This document shows, piece by piece, positions 16,668 through 26,041 of a DNA stretch of 64,000 nt. The translations under genes and the position numbers were made by a program. Source of the DNA: RFSX01 sp964591455 (GTDB lineage Bacteria > Bacteroidota > Bacteroidia > Chitinophagales > Saprospiraceae); contig CAZQDZ010000020.1 in NCBI GenBank assembly GCA_964591455.1, positions 12,967-76,966 on the forward strand. Reading direction: 5' to 3'. How positions within the stretch are numbered: position 1 is the first letter of the stretch; each line of letters begins with the position of its first letter. The notes below the pieces were generated by a model that saw only the letters and a program-made list of their open reading frames with translations, was not told where the DNA came from and did no database searches.

Positions 16668-17780
16668 ATGACCAAATCTCAAATCAACATTTTCAAAGAA
16701 TCCCTAATGCCTTCAGGAGGCTATAAAGGAGGCAAGAGCAAAGCGGAAGTAGCAAAACTCATAGGACGCAAGAAGGTGTATAAGCTCTCTTCTAATGAAA
16801 ATTACCTGGGCCCGTCACCAAAAGCCGTTAAAGCGGTGAAGGCTGAGATGAGCCAACTCAATATTTATCCAGAGCGAACTGATGCGACACTCAGGTCGGC
16901 CTTGTCGAATTTCTATGGTGGCCTACTTCAGCCTGACCAATTTGTGACAGATAATAGTGGTGTAGCTCTGCTGGAGATGATAGAGAGAGCATTCTTGTCG
17001 CCTGGTCAGGAGATTGTAATCTGCAACCCCGCCTTTAAACCATATCACATGTTTGCCAAGAAATTGGGAGCGACAGTTAAGGATGTTCCACTAAAAGGCA
17101 AGTACTATCGTCTGGATATCCCTGGTATATTAAAAGCGATTACTAAGAAAACCAGATTGCTTTTTCTATGTAGTCCCAATAATCCAACGGGTACCCATAT
17201 CCCCAAAGCCGAGTTAGATGAATTATTGCCACAAATACCTCAGCATGTAGTGACAGTCTATGATGAGGTCTATTACCAATTTGCCGATGCAGAAGATTTC
17301 ACCACAGCACTACCGTATGTAAGAGCTGGCCTTCAAGTTATAGGTGTTAATAGTTTTTCTAAAGCGTATGGTCTTGCAGGTATGCGTATAGGTTATGGAT
17401 ATACTACAGAGAAGATTGCCAGATATATTTCTCAGTTGTGTCGCCCTTTTCATATTAATACAGCTGGTCTAGTAGCGGCTATTGCCTCCCTAGAAGATAG
17501 TAATCATATCAAGAAGACGGTAAGCATGGTCCATGAAGAAAAACATTATATCTATAAAGGCCTAGATAAGTTAGGCATTAAGTATTGGCCAACACAAGCA
17601 AACTTTATTACCATCAAACCTAAGATGAAGGACAAGGTACTAGAAATGGAAATGCTCAAACAAGGCATCATGGTACGACCTGTTGCTAACTTTGGTGCCA
17701 AGGGCTGTGTCAGGGTGACGATAGGTGATCGTCAGGCTAATCAAGCTTACCTCAAAGCTCTCAAGAAAGTATTAGGATAG
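16668..17780 (+). CDS. Class I/II aminotransferase, HisC/aromatic type
   Basis: A 370-residue PLP aminotransferase. Key residues: SSNENYLGPSP (substrate loop), CSPNNPTG (Asn172), DEVYYQF (Asp199, Tyr202) and the PLP lysine Lys232 in NSFSKAYGLAGMRIGYG; the late R in GCVRVTIG binds the carboxylate. Sequence pattern is that of histidinol-phosphate aminotransferases, some of which act on aromatic amino acids. Because it closes the phhA-phhB-doxX operon, tyrosine or phenylalanine transamination is more likely than histidine synthesis here. Confidence 0.85.
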   Translation: MTKSQINIFKESLMPSGGYKGGKSKAEVAKLIGRKKVYKLSSNENYLGPSPKAVKAVKAEMSQLNIYPERTDATLRSALSNFYGGLLQPDQFVTDNSGVALLEMIERAFLSPGQEIVICNPAFKPYHMFAKKLGATVKDVPLKGKYYRLDIPGILKAITKKTRLLFLCSPNNPTGTHIPKAELDELLPQIPQHVVTVYDEVYYQFADAEDFTTALPYVRAGLQVIGVNSFSKAYGLAGMRIGYGYTTEKIARYISQLCRPFHINTAGLVAAIASLEDSNHIKKTVSMVHEEKHYIYKGLDKLGIKYWPTQANFITIKPKMKDKVLEMEMLKQGIMVRPVANFGAKGCVRVTIGDRQANQAYLKALKKVLG

Positions 17781-17807
17781 GATAGTCAGGCCTGTTTCAC
17801 TCCAAAA

Positions 17808-18221
17808 CTATTCCTGCTTCCACTTATCACTTTTCTGAAGTAGTTTTTTCAATACAGACATATCTATATCCTCTAACTTTTTAATATAGAGACAACCTTT
17901 ACCTGTCTTATGAGGACCTAGTTTTTCTAAGAGGCCAAGCTCTTGATTGATGTCATACATAACATATATGGACATGTGCTTGTTTCCTGGAGAGAAGCCC
18001 ACATTAAACCATTCATATTCTTCCCCATTTTTTCTCTTATAACCATACTTGCCAAAAGCGATGATACTGACACCCCAAATTTTAGGTGGCTCCTTTCTTA
18101 TTGTTTTAAGCAGTTTCAGTAGGGTTTCGGCATCCGCTCTCCTTGTTTTATTTTTTACTTTACTGATATACTCATCCACATCTCTGTCAGTCTCAGTATT
18201 TACCAGTGTTTTTTTTGCCAT
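17808..18221 (-). CDS. DUF1801 domain protein
   Basis: A 137-residue cytoplasmic protein of the DUF1801 (YdhG-like) group: N-terminal DVDEYISKVKNKTRRADAETLLKLL, then IWGVSIIAFGKYGYK and GFSPGNKHMSIYVMYD, ending with CLYIKKLEDIDMSVLKKLL. No enzymatic residues are established for this fold. It is convergent with the aminotransferase gene and monocistronic. Confidence 0.8.
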   Translation of the reverse strand: MAKKTLVNTETDRDVDEYISKVKNKTRRADAETLLKLLKTIRKEPPKIWGVSIIAFGKYGYKRKNGEEYEWFNVGFSPGNKHMSIYVMYDINQELGLLEKLGPHKTGKGCLYIKKLEDIDMSVLKKLLQKSDKWKQE

Positions 18222-18382
18222 TATAATTAATTGAAATTCTAATACAATTAAAGTTACATATAGGCAAGCTAAAGAAAGCTGTCCGTAAGGCCATAATTTA
18301 GATATCAGTAGATGAGATTTTATGGTGTATTACTTTATATCATCTTTATATTGTGCAGAGATCAATCTGAAGTATCAGACAT

Positions 18383-19495
18383 ATGGACCCATCTAAGAAA
18401 TATACCGCCATTCACTATCATAGCTATCTAGAATTAGATAAAATTCTAGAAGCTCAAAAGCCACGGAGTGGACAGTTCGAGAAAGAAGCTGCTCATGATG
18501 AAACCTTATTCATTATAATGCATCAGGTCTATGAGCTTTGGTTTAAGCAAGTGATTCATGAGCTGAATTCTGTAATAGCCATGTTCAGAGATAATAAGGT
18601 GCAAGAGGATAGTATGAATATGGCAGTCCTTAGACTAAAGAGAGTATCAGAGATATTGGAATTGGTGATAAAGCAGATCTTTGTGATGGAGACACTGACG
18701 CCGTTGGACTTCATGGATTTTCGTAATTACCTTTTTCCTGCCTCAGGATTTCAAAGCCTACAATTTAGAATGATAGAAGGCATCTTGGGATTGGAAGAAA
18801 GTCAGAGGATGACATACAATGGTCATTCCTACAAGATTGTTTTTTCTGATGAACAGAAAAAATTATTGGATGAGATAGAACAAAATAAGAGCCTTTTTGT
18901 ACACGTACAAGAATGGTTGGAGCGGACACCTTTCTTAGAATTTGGTGATTTTAATTTTCTAAAGGTCTACCAACAAGCCGTAGAGAAAATGCTTGCGAAA
19001 GAGAAGCAAGCTATAGAAGCTACTGAGTATCTATCTCCCAAAATGAAAGACATGCGGTTGACGATGCTGGGAAGTACCAATACTTACTTTAAACAAGTAC
19101 TCTCCGAAAAGGCGCACAACGAACTCATCGAGAAAGGAGAGATGAGGCTGTCTTATAAAGCCACCTTAGCAGCACTGTTTATCAATCTTTACAGAGAAAA
19201 ACCAATACTAACTGTGCCATACAATTTTTTGATGGAGCTGATGAATATAGATGAGCTCCTGACCAACTGGAGATACAGACATGCACAGATGGTAATGCGA
19301 ATGATAGGCAATAAAGTTGGTACAGGAGGATCTTCAGGTCATAAATACCTAGCAGAAACAGCGGAGAAGCATAAGGTCTTCAATGACTTGCATAATATCT
19401 CATCCTTGCTAATCCCACGGTCAGAACTCCCTGAACTTCCAGAGGCATTTAATAACGGCTTAGGATTCTTCTACAGCGCTCAAAAAAAGGCCTGA
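18383..19495 (+). CDS. kynA: Tryptophan 2,3-dioxygenase
   Basis: A 370-residue haem-dependent tryptophan 2,3-dioxygenase, the first step of the kynurenine pathway. Family motifs: YTAIHYHSYLELDKIL, HDETLFIIMHQVYELWFKQ, the MDFRNYLFPASGFQS segment, and the haem-ligand histidine (His300) in WRYRHAQMVMRMIG followed by the GTGGSSGHKYL loop. It is longer than the Xanthomonas enzyme (about 300) because of a mid-protein insert, as in other Bacteroidota. It lies beyond DUF1801 from the phenylalanine genes, so two aromatic degradation routes are physically close. Confidence 0.94.
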   Translation: MDPSKKYTAIHYHSYLELDKILEAQKPRSGQFEKEAAHDETLFIIMHQVYELWFKQVIHELNSVIAMFRDNKVQEDSMNMAVLRLKRVSEILELVIKQIFVMETLTPLDFMDFRNYLFPASGFQSLQFRMIEGILGLEESQRMTYNGHSYKIVFSDEQKKLLDEIEQNKSLFVHVQEWLERTPFLEFGDFNFLKVYQQAVEKMLAKEKQAIEATEYLSPKMKDMRLTMLGSTNTYFKQVLSEKAHNELIEKGEMRLSYKATLAALFINLYREKPILTVPYNFLMELMNIDELLTNWRYRHAQMVMRMIGNKVGTGGSSGHKYLAETAEKHKVFNDLHNISSLLIPRSELPELPEAFNNGLGFFYSAQKKA

Positions 19496-19713
19496 AAAAC
19501 CTATGTTATGATAAACTCCTGTTAATCAATTGTATACCATTTCAATCGAAATAGGTCATCACCTCAAAATGCACGTACGAAACTAAAATGGCTGCAATTG
19601 AAAGGATAATAACTTGAAACTTTGTATTTTGGTGATGTTCTGATTAACTATCTACCACTTTTACTATCGTTTCATCAGATTTCAAATTATAATTTTGATG
19701 ATGAGAGTAACTC

Positions 19714-19730
19714 TATTTTTGGTATTTTTG
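19714..19730 (+). promoter_or_regulatory. Candidate promoter of the OmpA-TSP3 gene
   Basis: Two overlapping-range TATTTTTG boxes (19714-19721 and 19723-19730) fit the Bacteroidota TAnnTTTG -7 consensus, 30-46 bases before the ATG. A TTG at 19695-19697 could serve as -33 element for the first (16-base spacing). Confidence 0.4.
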
Positions 19731-19759
19731 CCCAAAATTCAACGTAAATTTCAATTTTT

Positions 19760-21406
19760 ATGAAAAAGCACTTATTTGCAGTAATTGTATTATTCACAGC
19801 TTTTACACTTACCTTATCTTCACAAACAGCAGATAGCAAGTTTGGAATCATGATAAGTGGTGGAAAGATGGAATATAGTGGCGATATAGGTAGTAATCTA
19901 CTTTTTGGTACACCGTTTCAAGGTCATTTCGGCGCTAGACTTGGATATTACCTTTCACCAGCATTTGACATATTCCTACAAGGATCTACTGGTCGTCATG
20001 GAATAGATGAAACCCCTAACGCAGGAGGTGATTTAAACAACACAGATGTACACCAGTTCCTTTCTGATGTTCTCCAAGGTAATCTAGCGTTGCATTGGAA
20101 ATTTTTACAGAAAGAAAAATTAAATCCTTTCCTCTCAGCAGGTGTGGGATTGATTAGCTACAGCAATGTATTAGGAGAAGTAGATACACCAGGTATGCCA
20201 GGTGTTGCAAGAGGAGAAGATGAGTCAGGACTTCATATACCATTAGGTGTAGGTCTTAGATATAACATTACTGACAATTTCGGATTATTCTGGCATTCTC
20301 AGTACGGCATTGGATTCAATGATCAGTTTGATGGTGCTTATGATGGCACTAATACTGGTTTTCCTACGGCTGATATAACTGATGGTAATGATAACTATCT
20401 ATTACATGAGCTTGGACTAGGTATTTCTCTAGGAAAGCAAGACAGAGATGGTGATGGTGTTGCTGATAAGAAAGATGCATGTCCTGATACGCCTGGTCTT
20501 AAGGAGTATGCAGGTTGTCCAGATTCTGATTTAGATGGTATTATAGACCAAGATGATAAATGTCCTGACGTAGCTGGACTAGCTGAGTTTATGGGTTGTC
20601 CAGATAGAGATGGAGATAAGATTATAGACGGAGATGATGCTTGTCCAGACGTAGCAGGTGAAGCTAGATATAATGGTTGTCCAGATACAGATGGTGATGG
20701 TATAGGAGATAATGTAGATAAGTGTCCTGAGGAGTCAGGTGTATCTAAATATGATGGATGCCCAATTCCTGATTCAGATGGTGACGGCGTAGATGATGAT
20801 AGCGATCCTTGTCCTAATACACCAGGTGATGTAGGCGGATGCCCAGATACGGATGGTGATGGCGTTATAGACAGAGATGATGATTGCCCAGAAGTTGCTG
20901 GAACTGTAAGCGGTTGCCCAGATGCTGACGGCGATGGTATAGCAGACAAAGATGATAAGTGTCCTAATGAAGCAGGTGTTCCAGAAAAAGATGGATGTCC
21001 TGCAGTTAGAAAGCCAACTACAGCTGAAATTATCAATAGATACTGCGCACCAGCAATTACGTTTGGTTCTGGGTCTAGTAAATCAGATACATATAACCAA
21101 ACAATCTCTTCGATTGTGTCTTTCGCTAACCAATACCCAGGCGCATTCCTTAATGTTTCAGGATATACAGATAGCCAAGGTGCTGAATCAGCTAACCTAG
21201 CCTTATCTAAGAGAAGAGCGAAAAAAGTTGCAGATAGCATCATTGCAGCTGGGATTTCTCCAGACAGAGTTTCATATGAAGGGTATGGTGAAACAAATCC
21301 TATTGCAGATAACCTGACTAAAGAAGGAAGAGAATTGAATAGAAGAGTTCAAGTTTGTGCTAGTACGACAAAGAGATACATAGATACTTCAAATACGAAG
21401 CGATAG
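19760..21406 (+). CDS. OmpA family porin with thrombospondin type 3 repeats
   Basis: A 548-residue outer membrane protein. Signal peptide at residues 1-21 (ending LSSQ); beta-barrel domain about 25-222; seven thrombospondin type 3 calcium-binding repeats about 228-414 with alternating DxDGDG and CPD/CPN motifs; C-terminal OmpA peptidoglycan-binding domain about 425-535 with VSGYTDSQGAESANLALSKRRA and GYGETNPIADN. It anchors the outer membrane to the wall. Architecture is common in Bacteroidota. A rho-independent terminator follows at 21470. Confidence 0.92.
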   Translation: MKKHLFAVIVLFTAFTLTLSSQTADSKFGIMISGGKMEYSGDIGSNLLFGTPFQGHFGARLGYYLSPAFDIFLQGSTGRHGIDETPNAGGDLNNTDVHQFLSDVLQGNLALHWKFLQKEKLNPFLSAGVGLISYSNVLGEVDTPGMPGVARGEDESGLHIPLGVGLRYNITDNFGLFWHSQYGIGFNDQFDGAYDGTNTGFPTADITDGNDNYLLHELGLGISLGKQDRDGDGVADKKDACPDTPGLKEYAGCPDSDLDGIIDQDDKCPDVAGLAEFMGCPDRDGDKIIDGDDACPDVAGEARYNGCPDTDGDGIGDNVDKCPEESGVSKYDGCPIPDSDGDGVDDDSDPCPNTPGDVGGCPDTDGDGVIDRDDDCPEVAGTVSGCPDADGDGIADKDDKCPNEAGVPEKDGCPAVRKPTTAEIINRYCAPAITFGSGSSKSDTYNQTISSIVSFANQYPGAFLNVSGYTDSQGAESANLALSKRRAKKVADSIIAAGISPDRVSYEGYGETNPIADNLTKEGRELNRRVQVCASTTKRYIDTSNTKR

Positions 21407-21469
21407 AAAATATTTATTCAAGTCCTTTTATATAAGGAGGGTCTTTAATAGTTTTTTCATAACTGATTC

Positions 21470-21505
21470 AATCCCAGTGATTTCCAAATCGCTGGGATTT
21501 TTTTT
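21470..21505 (+). terminator. Rho-independent terminator after OmpA gene
   Basis: AATCCCAGTGATTT pairs with AAATCGCTGGGATT (one G-T pair) with a short loop, followed by eight T residues. Confidence 0.85.
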
Positions 21506-21622
21506 GAGAGACTTGGAGGTATAACAGACTGAGAGTTATAGTATATCACAACTGATATTCAAAAGATTCGCCTCACTGGTTTGGATTAGAATGAGAACTT
21601 TAGCAGAATGCAGTCCAAAATA

Positions 21623-21655
21623 AAAAAGCCAGTGCTGTTTTAGCACTGGCTTTTT
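21623..21655. terminator. Bidirectional terminator
   Basis: AAAAAGCCAGTGCT and AGCACTGGCTTTTT form a perfect 14-bp stem around a 5-base loop, flanked by A and T runs. It closes the leftward bacilliredoxin gene and could act from the other side too. Confidence 0.85.
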
Positions 21656-21673
21656 ATCAAAGATTTATCTTTT

Positions 21674-22087
21674 CTAACAATGTTGATTCATAGCCTCCAT
21701 TAAATTATCAGCTATCATTTGAGCAGATCGGCCTTCAATCATATGTCTTTCTATCATATGGACCAATTTCCCTTCTTTAAACAATGCTATTGCGGGTGAC
21801 GAAGGAGGATAAGGTAATAAATAGTCTCTTGCTTTTTCTACTGCCTCTTTATGCACGCCAGCGAATACAGTGACAGCATGTGTTGGCTTTGAAGCGTTTT
21901 GAAGACTAAATTTTGCAGCAGGTCTGGCATTTCCAGCAGCACATCCACATACGGAGTTGATTACTAATAGGATCGTACCTTCTTTTTTACCTAGAATATT
22001 ATCTACTTGTTCTGCTGTCTCAAGACCATTAAAACCAAAATCAGTTAGGTCTTTTGACATAGGGGAGACTAGTTCGATTGGATACAT
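21674..22087 (-). CDS. BrxA/BrxB family bacilliredoxin
   Basis: A 137-residue YphP/YqiW-family protein with the active-site CGC motif at Cys47-Gly48-Cys49 in VINSVCGCAAGNARP. In Firmicutes these reduce bacillithiol mixed disulfides; in Bacteroidota, which also use bacillithiol in part, the role is likely the same thiol-disulfide exchange. Length and start (MYPIELVSPMSKDL) match the family. Monocistronic, ended by the hairpin at 21623. Confidence 0.9.
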   Translation of the reverse strand: MYPIELVSPMSKDLTDFGFNGLETAEQVDNILGKKEGTILLVINSVCGCAAGNARPAAKFSLQNASKPTHAVTVFAGVHKEAVEKARDYLLPYPPSSPAIALFKEGKLVHMIERHMIEGRSAQMIADNLMEAMNQHC

Positions 22088-22204
22088 GTATTTTACCTTT
22101 ATTTTATATCTAAATTATGCTAAAATTGCACTTTGCAAATATGTAACTTATTTAAGCTAAGAACTATGTCATAAAGTTCCTTTTTTCGTTACAAATATGA
22201 GTAT

Positions 22205-22576
22205 ATGAAAAAAATCATTTTAATTAGTCCAATTTTCTTGATTCTTATTTGGATCGGCTGTACAAGAGCGACCTTTGTTCAAGAGAATTTAGACTGTACG
22301 GATATCATTCGTTATGATGTGGAGTTGCAGCCCGTTCTTACTACATATTGTGCCTATTCTGGTTGTCATGATGGCAGTGTCCAAGATGCTGTAAATTATA
22401 CTACTTATACTAGTATGTCTGCGGATTTTGGGTCCATGTTCGATAGGGTAGTGACGCAAATAGATAATCCATTTATAGGGATGCCAAGGGATGATGGAGA
22501 TGGACCAGATAACATGACGGAAGAAGATTTTAGAATATTCAGTTGCTGGATAGAGCAAGAATTTCCAGAAAATTAA
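22205..22576 (+). CDS. Lipoprotein with CX4CH haem-type motif
   Basis: A 123-residue predicted lipoprotein (MKKIILISPIFLILIWIGC, Cys19). The motif YCAYSGCHDG at Cys49-Cys54-His55 is a CX4CH arrangement, which in many Bacteroidota and Planctomycetes proteins sits in a cytochrome c-like fold; the later GMPRDDGDGPDNMTEED has the Met and the iiscWI ending of such domains. Covalent haem binding through CX4CH is plausible but unproven. The stop is 6 bases before the DUF5777 barrel start, so the two are one operon with the di-haem cytochrome. Confidence 0.65.
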   Translation: MKKIILISPIFLILIWIGCTRATFVQENLDCTDIIRYDVELQPVLTTYCAYSGCHDGSVQDAVNYTTYTSMSADFGSMFDRVVTQIDNPFIGMPRDDGDGPDNMTEEDFRIFSCWIEQEFPEN

Positions 22577-22582
22577 GTGAAG

Positions 22583-23470
22583 ATGATTAGAATTATACTG
22601 CTTTTTTTAATGATGGGTGTTGTAAGTGTAAATGCTCAGGATTTTCACCAAACATTCAAAGATACAAGAGTTATCAATTCTCATTCAGTAGAGACTTTGC
22701 GCAAAGGTGTACTGGATTTTAGAATTGGGCACCGATTTGGAAATGTAAACGGGGGATGGCCAACATTATGGGGGCTGGAGAACGCTGCAGATGTCATATT
22801 CGAGTTTGATTACGGAATCTCTGACAATTTGATGGTTGGGATTATGAGAGCGAAAGGCGCAGGTCCGCTTACACAAAATGTAAGTGGTTTAGCCAAGTAT
22901 CGTGTATTAAGGCAGTCAGATACGAGTCCATTTTCCTTAGCATTTTCAGGATTAGCAAGTATTTCAACCATGCAAAAAGGGGAGAATCCCGGACAAATAA
23001 ACTTCTTTGCCGAGTTTGCTCATAGGATAAGTTACAATTTACAGGTTATTGTGGCTTCCAAGATTTCTGAAAGATTGGCACTTCAGATAGCCCCTCAGTG
23101 GACATATAGAAATATCGTACCGACTAATGGTGATCCTAATGCGATTCAGGATACCAACGATTTAGCGAGCTTGAGTGGTGCATTAAAATTTCAATTCACA
23201 AAAACCTTAGCTATTATACTAGATGGGACCTTTGTGTTTTCGGAATTCCGTAGAGAAGAATTAGATCGTGATGGCAATAGACTATTCAGTTCTCCTTTTG
23301 GTATTGGAATAGAATGGGAGACAGGAGGAGGCCATGTCTTTCAAGCAAATTTCACCAATGCTACAGGTATAGTAGAGACTGATTATATCCCATATACGCA
23401 AAGCCAATGGTCTGATCGAGAATTTCGTTTTGGGTTTACTATTGCTAGACAATTCAATCTACGTAGATGA
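22583..23470 (+). CDS. DUF5777 family outer membrane beta-barrel protein
   Basis: A 295-residue predicted outer membrane protein: signal peptide MIRIILLFLMMGVVSVNAQ, then the DUF5777 pattern FKDTRVINSHSVETLRKGVLDFRIGHRFG, a GLENAADVIFEFDYGISDNLMVGIMRAKG segment, and alternating amphipathic strands to a terminal aromatic-rich strand. Start taken at the ATG at 22583, not the GTG at 22577, because the signal peptide begins there. Its stop overlaps the next ATG (ATGA). Sandwiched between two cytochrome-like proteins, which suggests a barrel-cytochrome complex. Confidence 0.8.
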   Translation: MIRIILLFLMMGVVSVNAQDFHQTFKDTRVINSHSVETLRKGVLDFRIGHRFGNVNGGWPTLWGLENAADVIFEFDYGISDNLMVGIMRAKGAGPLTQNVSGLAKYRVLRQSDTSPFSLAFSGLASISTMQKGENPGQINFFAEFAHRISYNLQVIVASKISERLALQIAPQWTYRNIVPTNGDPNAIQDTNDLASLSGALKFQFTKTLAIILDGTFVFSEFRREELDRDGNRLFSSPFGIGIEWETGGGHVFQANFTNATGIVETDYIPYTQSQWSDREFRFGFTIARQFNLRR

Positions 23471-24492
23471 TTTCCACAAGTAAAGGCATTTTCGTACTAG
23501 CACTCTTCTCCATAGTGCTTACCGCAGCTTATATCAAGCCAAATAATATACATGAGACCGATCTCAAGGTCGCAAAGATTTTGTCCATTCTAGGGCATGA
23601 AATGGAAGCGCCTATCCCGGATACAAATTCATATCAGATATCAGCTGCTAAAGGTGAGTCAATCATTAAGTCTGGTATAGCCACAAAGCCAGGAGGTGGA
23701 AAAACTAAAAAACAAAGCAAACATTTTTTATGCACCTCCTGCCACAATTTAGAGAAGGAAGATCCTGATCTCTCTATAATAGATCCACAAGCAAGATTAG
23801 AATATACGAATAGTAAGGGGCTACCATTCTTGCAAGGCACAACACTTTATGGCGCTATAAATAGGGAGTCCTATTATAACGATGACTACTATAAAAAGTA
23901 TGGAGATTTAGTTTTGCCAGCAAGAAATGATATCAAAGAGGCTATCCAACTCTGTGCAGTAGAGTGTGCTCAGGGTCGAGAACTCAAAGATTGGGAGATA
24001 GAATCTATAGTGGCATTTCTTTGGACTATAGACCTGAAATTGTCTGACTTGAATATGAATCAAGATGAATTGGATCGTGTCTATGCTGCCATTGATGGAG
24101 ATGGAAATAAAAAGGCTGCGGTCGAATTAATCAGATCCAAGTACACGAAGACTTCTCCAGCTACATTTGGCACTGCTCATGAGTCATTGATTATGAAAGG
24201 AGAGTATACGGGCGACGCTGACAATGGGAAATTAATTTATGATAATTCATGCCTCCATTGTCACCAGAACAGAAAGTACTCTTTCTTCCAGCTAGACGAT
24301 AGTCGACTCACCTTTAAGCATCTAAGTAAGAAAGCCAATGGATATGGGAGGCATTCACTATATCAAGTGACCAGATATGGGGTATATTCCAGATCTGGAA
24401 AACAATCATATATGCCACAATACCCTAAGGAAAAGATGAGTGAGCAGCAGCTTGCAGATCTAAGAGCTTACATAGATCAGCAGGCAGAGTAA
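23467..24492 (+). CDS. Di-haem c-type cytochrome
   Basis: A 341-residue exported protein (N-terminal hydrophobic segment about residues 8-22) with two CxxCH haem sites: Cys89-Cys92-His93 (LCTSCHN) and Cys262-Cys265-His266 (SCLHCHQN). Between them the segment LCAVECAQGRELKDWEIES holds a CX3C pair (163, 167) without histidine, so it is not a third haem site. The layout resembles Bacteroidota di-haem cytochromes of unknown acceptor. Overlaps the DUF5777 gene by 4 bases (ATGA). Confidence 0.85.
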   Translation: MISTSKGIFVLALFSIVLTAAYIKPNNIHETDLKVAKILSILGHEMEAPIPDTNSYQISAAKGESIIKSGIATKPGGGKTKKQSKHFLCTSCHNLEKEDPDLSIIDPQARLEYTNSKGLPFLQGTTLYGAINRESYYNDDYYKKYGDLVLPARNDIKEAIQLCAVECAQGRELKDWEIESIVAFLWTIDLKLSDLNMNQDELDRVYAAIDGDGNKKAAVELIRSKYTKTSPATFGTAHESLIMKGEYTGDADNGKLIYDNSCLHCHQNRKYSFFQLDDSRLTFKHLSKKANGYGRHSLYQVTRYGVYSRSGKQSYMPQYPKEKMSEQQLADLRAYIDQQAE

Positions 24493-24537
24493 CTATTAAT
24501 CTTATTTTTAAGATTTTATAAGTACTCAGTTTGCTTC

Positions 24538-26037
24538 TTGATTAGAAAATTTATACAAAATTTCGATACAGCTTCCAGAGAGCAGCCCGTTGTGGCTATT
24601 CTGATTTATTCCTTTCTGGGATTTCTCAGACCTGCTATCTATATATTTCTTCTACCCTTATATCTGTCAGTATTCTCAGATTCAGAATACGGATTATATG
24701 ATTTAATGGTGACGACAGGGGTTATCATGGCTATTCTTGTTACAGCCAGGCTCAATGCCGCTATGGTCACATTGTATTACGATTATCATGGCAATCCAGC
24801 AAAGCAAAAAAAGTATCTAAGTACATTATTCAGTTTCAGCCTAATGGTTGCATTGGTCACGGGATTGATATTTAGTTTAGTTGGAGAAAGCTTATTTCAG
24901 ATAGTATTCAAATCAGATAGCATCCATTTTTTTCCCTACGGGATTACAATACTTGGATTCGCGTTACTATCAGAAGTAAATGAATGTTACTACAGTTATC
25001 TGAAAAATGAAAAGAACCTCAAAGGATATCTTTTTGTGATTCTATGTCAAGTACTACTGATGATCTTGTTTCAGTTTTTGTTGATTATTGTATTTAGACA
25101 GGGAGTCCAAGGTGCCTTACTAGGAATGTTTCTCGCGAATGTGGTGACCACTTTAGTCATTTTTCTAATGGAAAAGAACATATTCACTTTTAAGCTAGAC
25201 AAGACAATGGTGAGAAACTCCTTAGCATACAGCCTGGCACTTATACCTTATCTGTTGATATCTTGGGCCTTAACTAGGGGAGGTAAGATAATTCTGGAGC
25301 GGTTCGATAATTTATCACAAGTTGGGGTCTTTGCATTGCTCATCACTTTGACCAATATAATAGTACTCACTGCTGGCGCCGTCGTTAGTGGTGTGAGACC
25401 TTTTCTGTTCGAATTATTTGCAGAAAAAAAACAAATTCAATCTGTAAACAATTACAGTGACAAAGTAGATTTATTGACAAAGGTTGTAGTCGTCCTTCCT
25501 TTACTTGCCGTTCCATTTATAGTCTTAGTAGGAAGCAACATTAATGTAATCACTTCCAAAAGTGCTTACCTGGATATACGAGATTATATCACCTTTGCTT
25601 GTCTCACAATTTTCTTATTAGTCTATGCTAAGCTGTTCTACCAGCAGATAATATTTGCCAAGAAATCAAGCTTGGTGACACAACTATCCTTTGTTGTTCT
25701 TATTGTACTCTTTATGTGTTTGTACTTTTGGGTTCCGGCTTACAAGATATGGGGAGTACTTTCTGCAATGGCTGTAGCCAATTTGCTTATGACATTTCTT
25801 TTCTATTTATATGGGAGAAAAAGCCAACCTATAAAATATAATACAGGCATTATTTTCATTCTCCCAGCCGTAATCTTTGGAATCTTATTTCTAATAGAAT
25901 GGATAATGGTCCATAACTTGGATATAAGCCAACCAAAGTTTGGAATGATACAGTTCCTAGTATTGGTACCCATTATACTAATTACCAATCGTCAACTTCT
26001 AAAAGAATATAAAGCCTTATTTCTCCAAAATTCTTAG
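24538..26037 (+). CDS. Polysaccharide flippase, MOP/Wzx-like
   Basis: A 499-residue polytopic membrane protein with about 12-14 hydrophobic helices and no large soluble domain. The N-terminus (SREQPVVAILIYSFLGFLRPAIYIFLLPLYLS) and the charged loop after helix 2 fit O-antigen/exopolysaccharide flippases of the MOP superfamily, which move lipid-linked glycans across the inner membrane. Start is a TTG at 24538; the next ATG would delete the first two helices. Not in an obvious glycan cluster. Confidence 0.75.
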   Translation: MIRKFIQNFDTASREQPVVAILIYSFLGFLRPAIYIFLLPLYLSVFSDSEYGLYDLMVTTGVIMAILVTARLNAAMVTLYYDYHGNPAKQKKYLSTLFSFSLMVALVTGLIFSLVGESLFQIVFKSDSIHFFPYGITILGFALLSEVNECYYSYLKNEKNLKGYLFVILCQVLLMILFQFLLIIVFRQGVQGALLGMFLANVVTTLVIFLMEKNIFTFKLDKTMVRNSLAYSLALIPYLLISWALTRGGKIILERFDNLSQVGVFALLITLTNIIVLTAGAVVSGVRPFLFELFAEKKQIQSVNNYSDKVDLLTKVVVVLPLLAVPFIVLVGSNINVITSKSAYLDIRDYITFACLTIFLLVYAKLFYQQIIFAKKSSLVTQLSFVVLIVLFMCLYFWVPAYKIWGVLSAMAVANLLMTFLFYLYGRKSQPIKYNTGIIFILPAVIFGILFLIEWIMVHNLDISQPKFGMIQFLVLVPIILITNRQLLKEYKALFLQNS

Positions 26038-26041
26038 AGAC

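Noticed and set aside
16668..17780. Histidine biosynthesis gene hisC
   Set aside because: The sequence is HisC-like but no other his genes are nearby and it ends a phenylalanine degradation operon, so no hisC symbol is given.
20395..21243. 282-residue minus-strand reading frame
   Set aside because: It is the reverse shadow of the thrombospondin repeats of the OmpA gene; its Ser/Pro-rich sequence comes from GAT/GGT-rich coding DNA.
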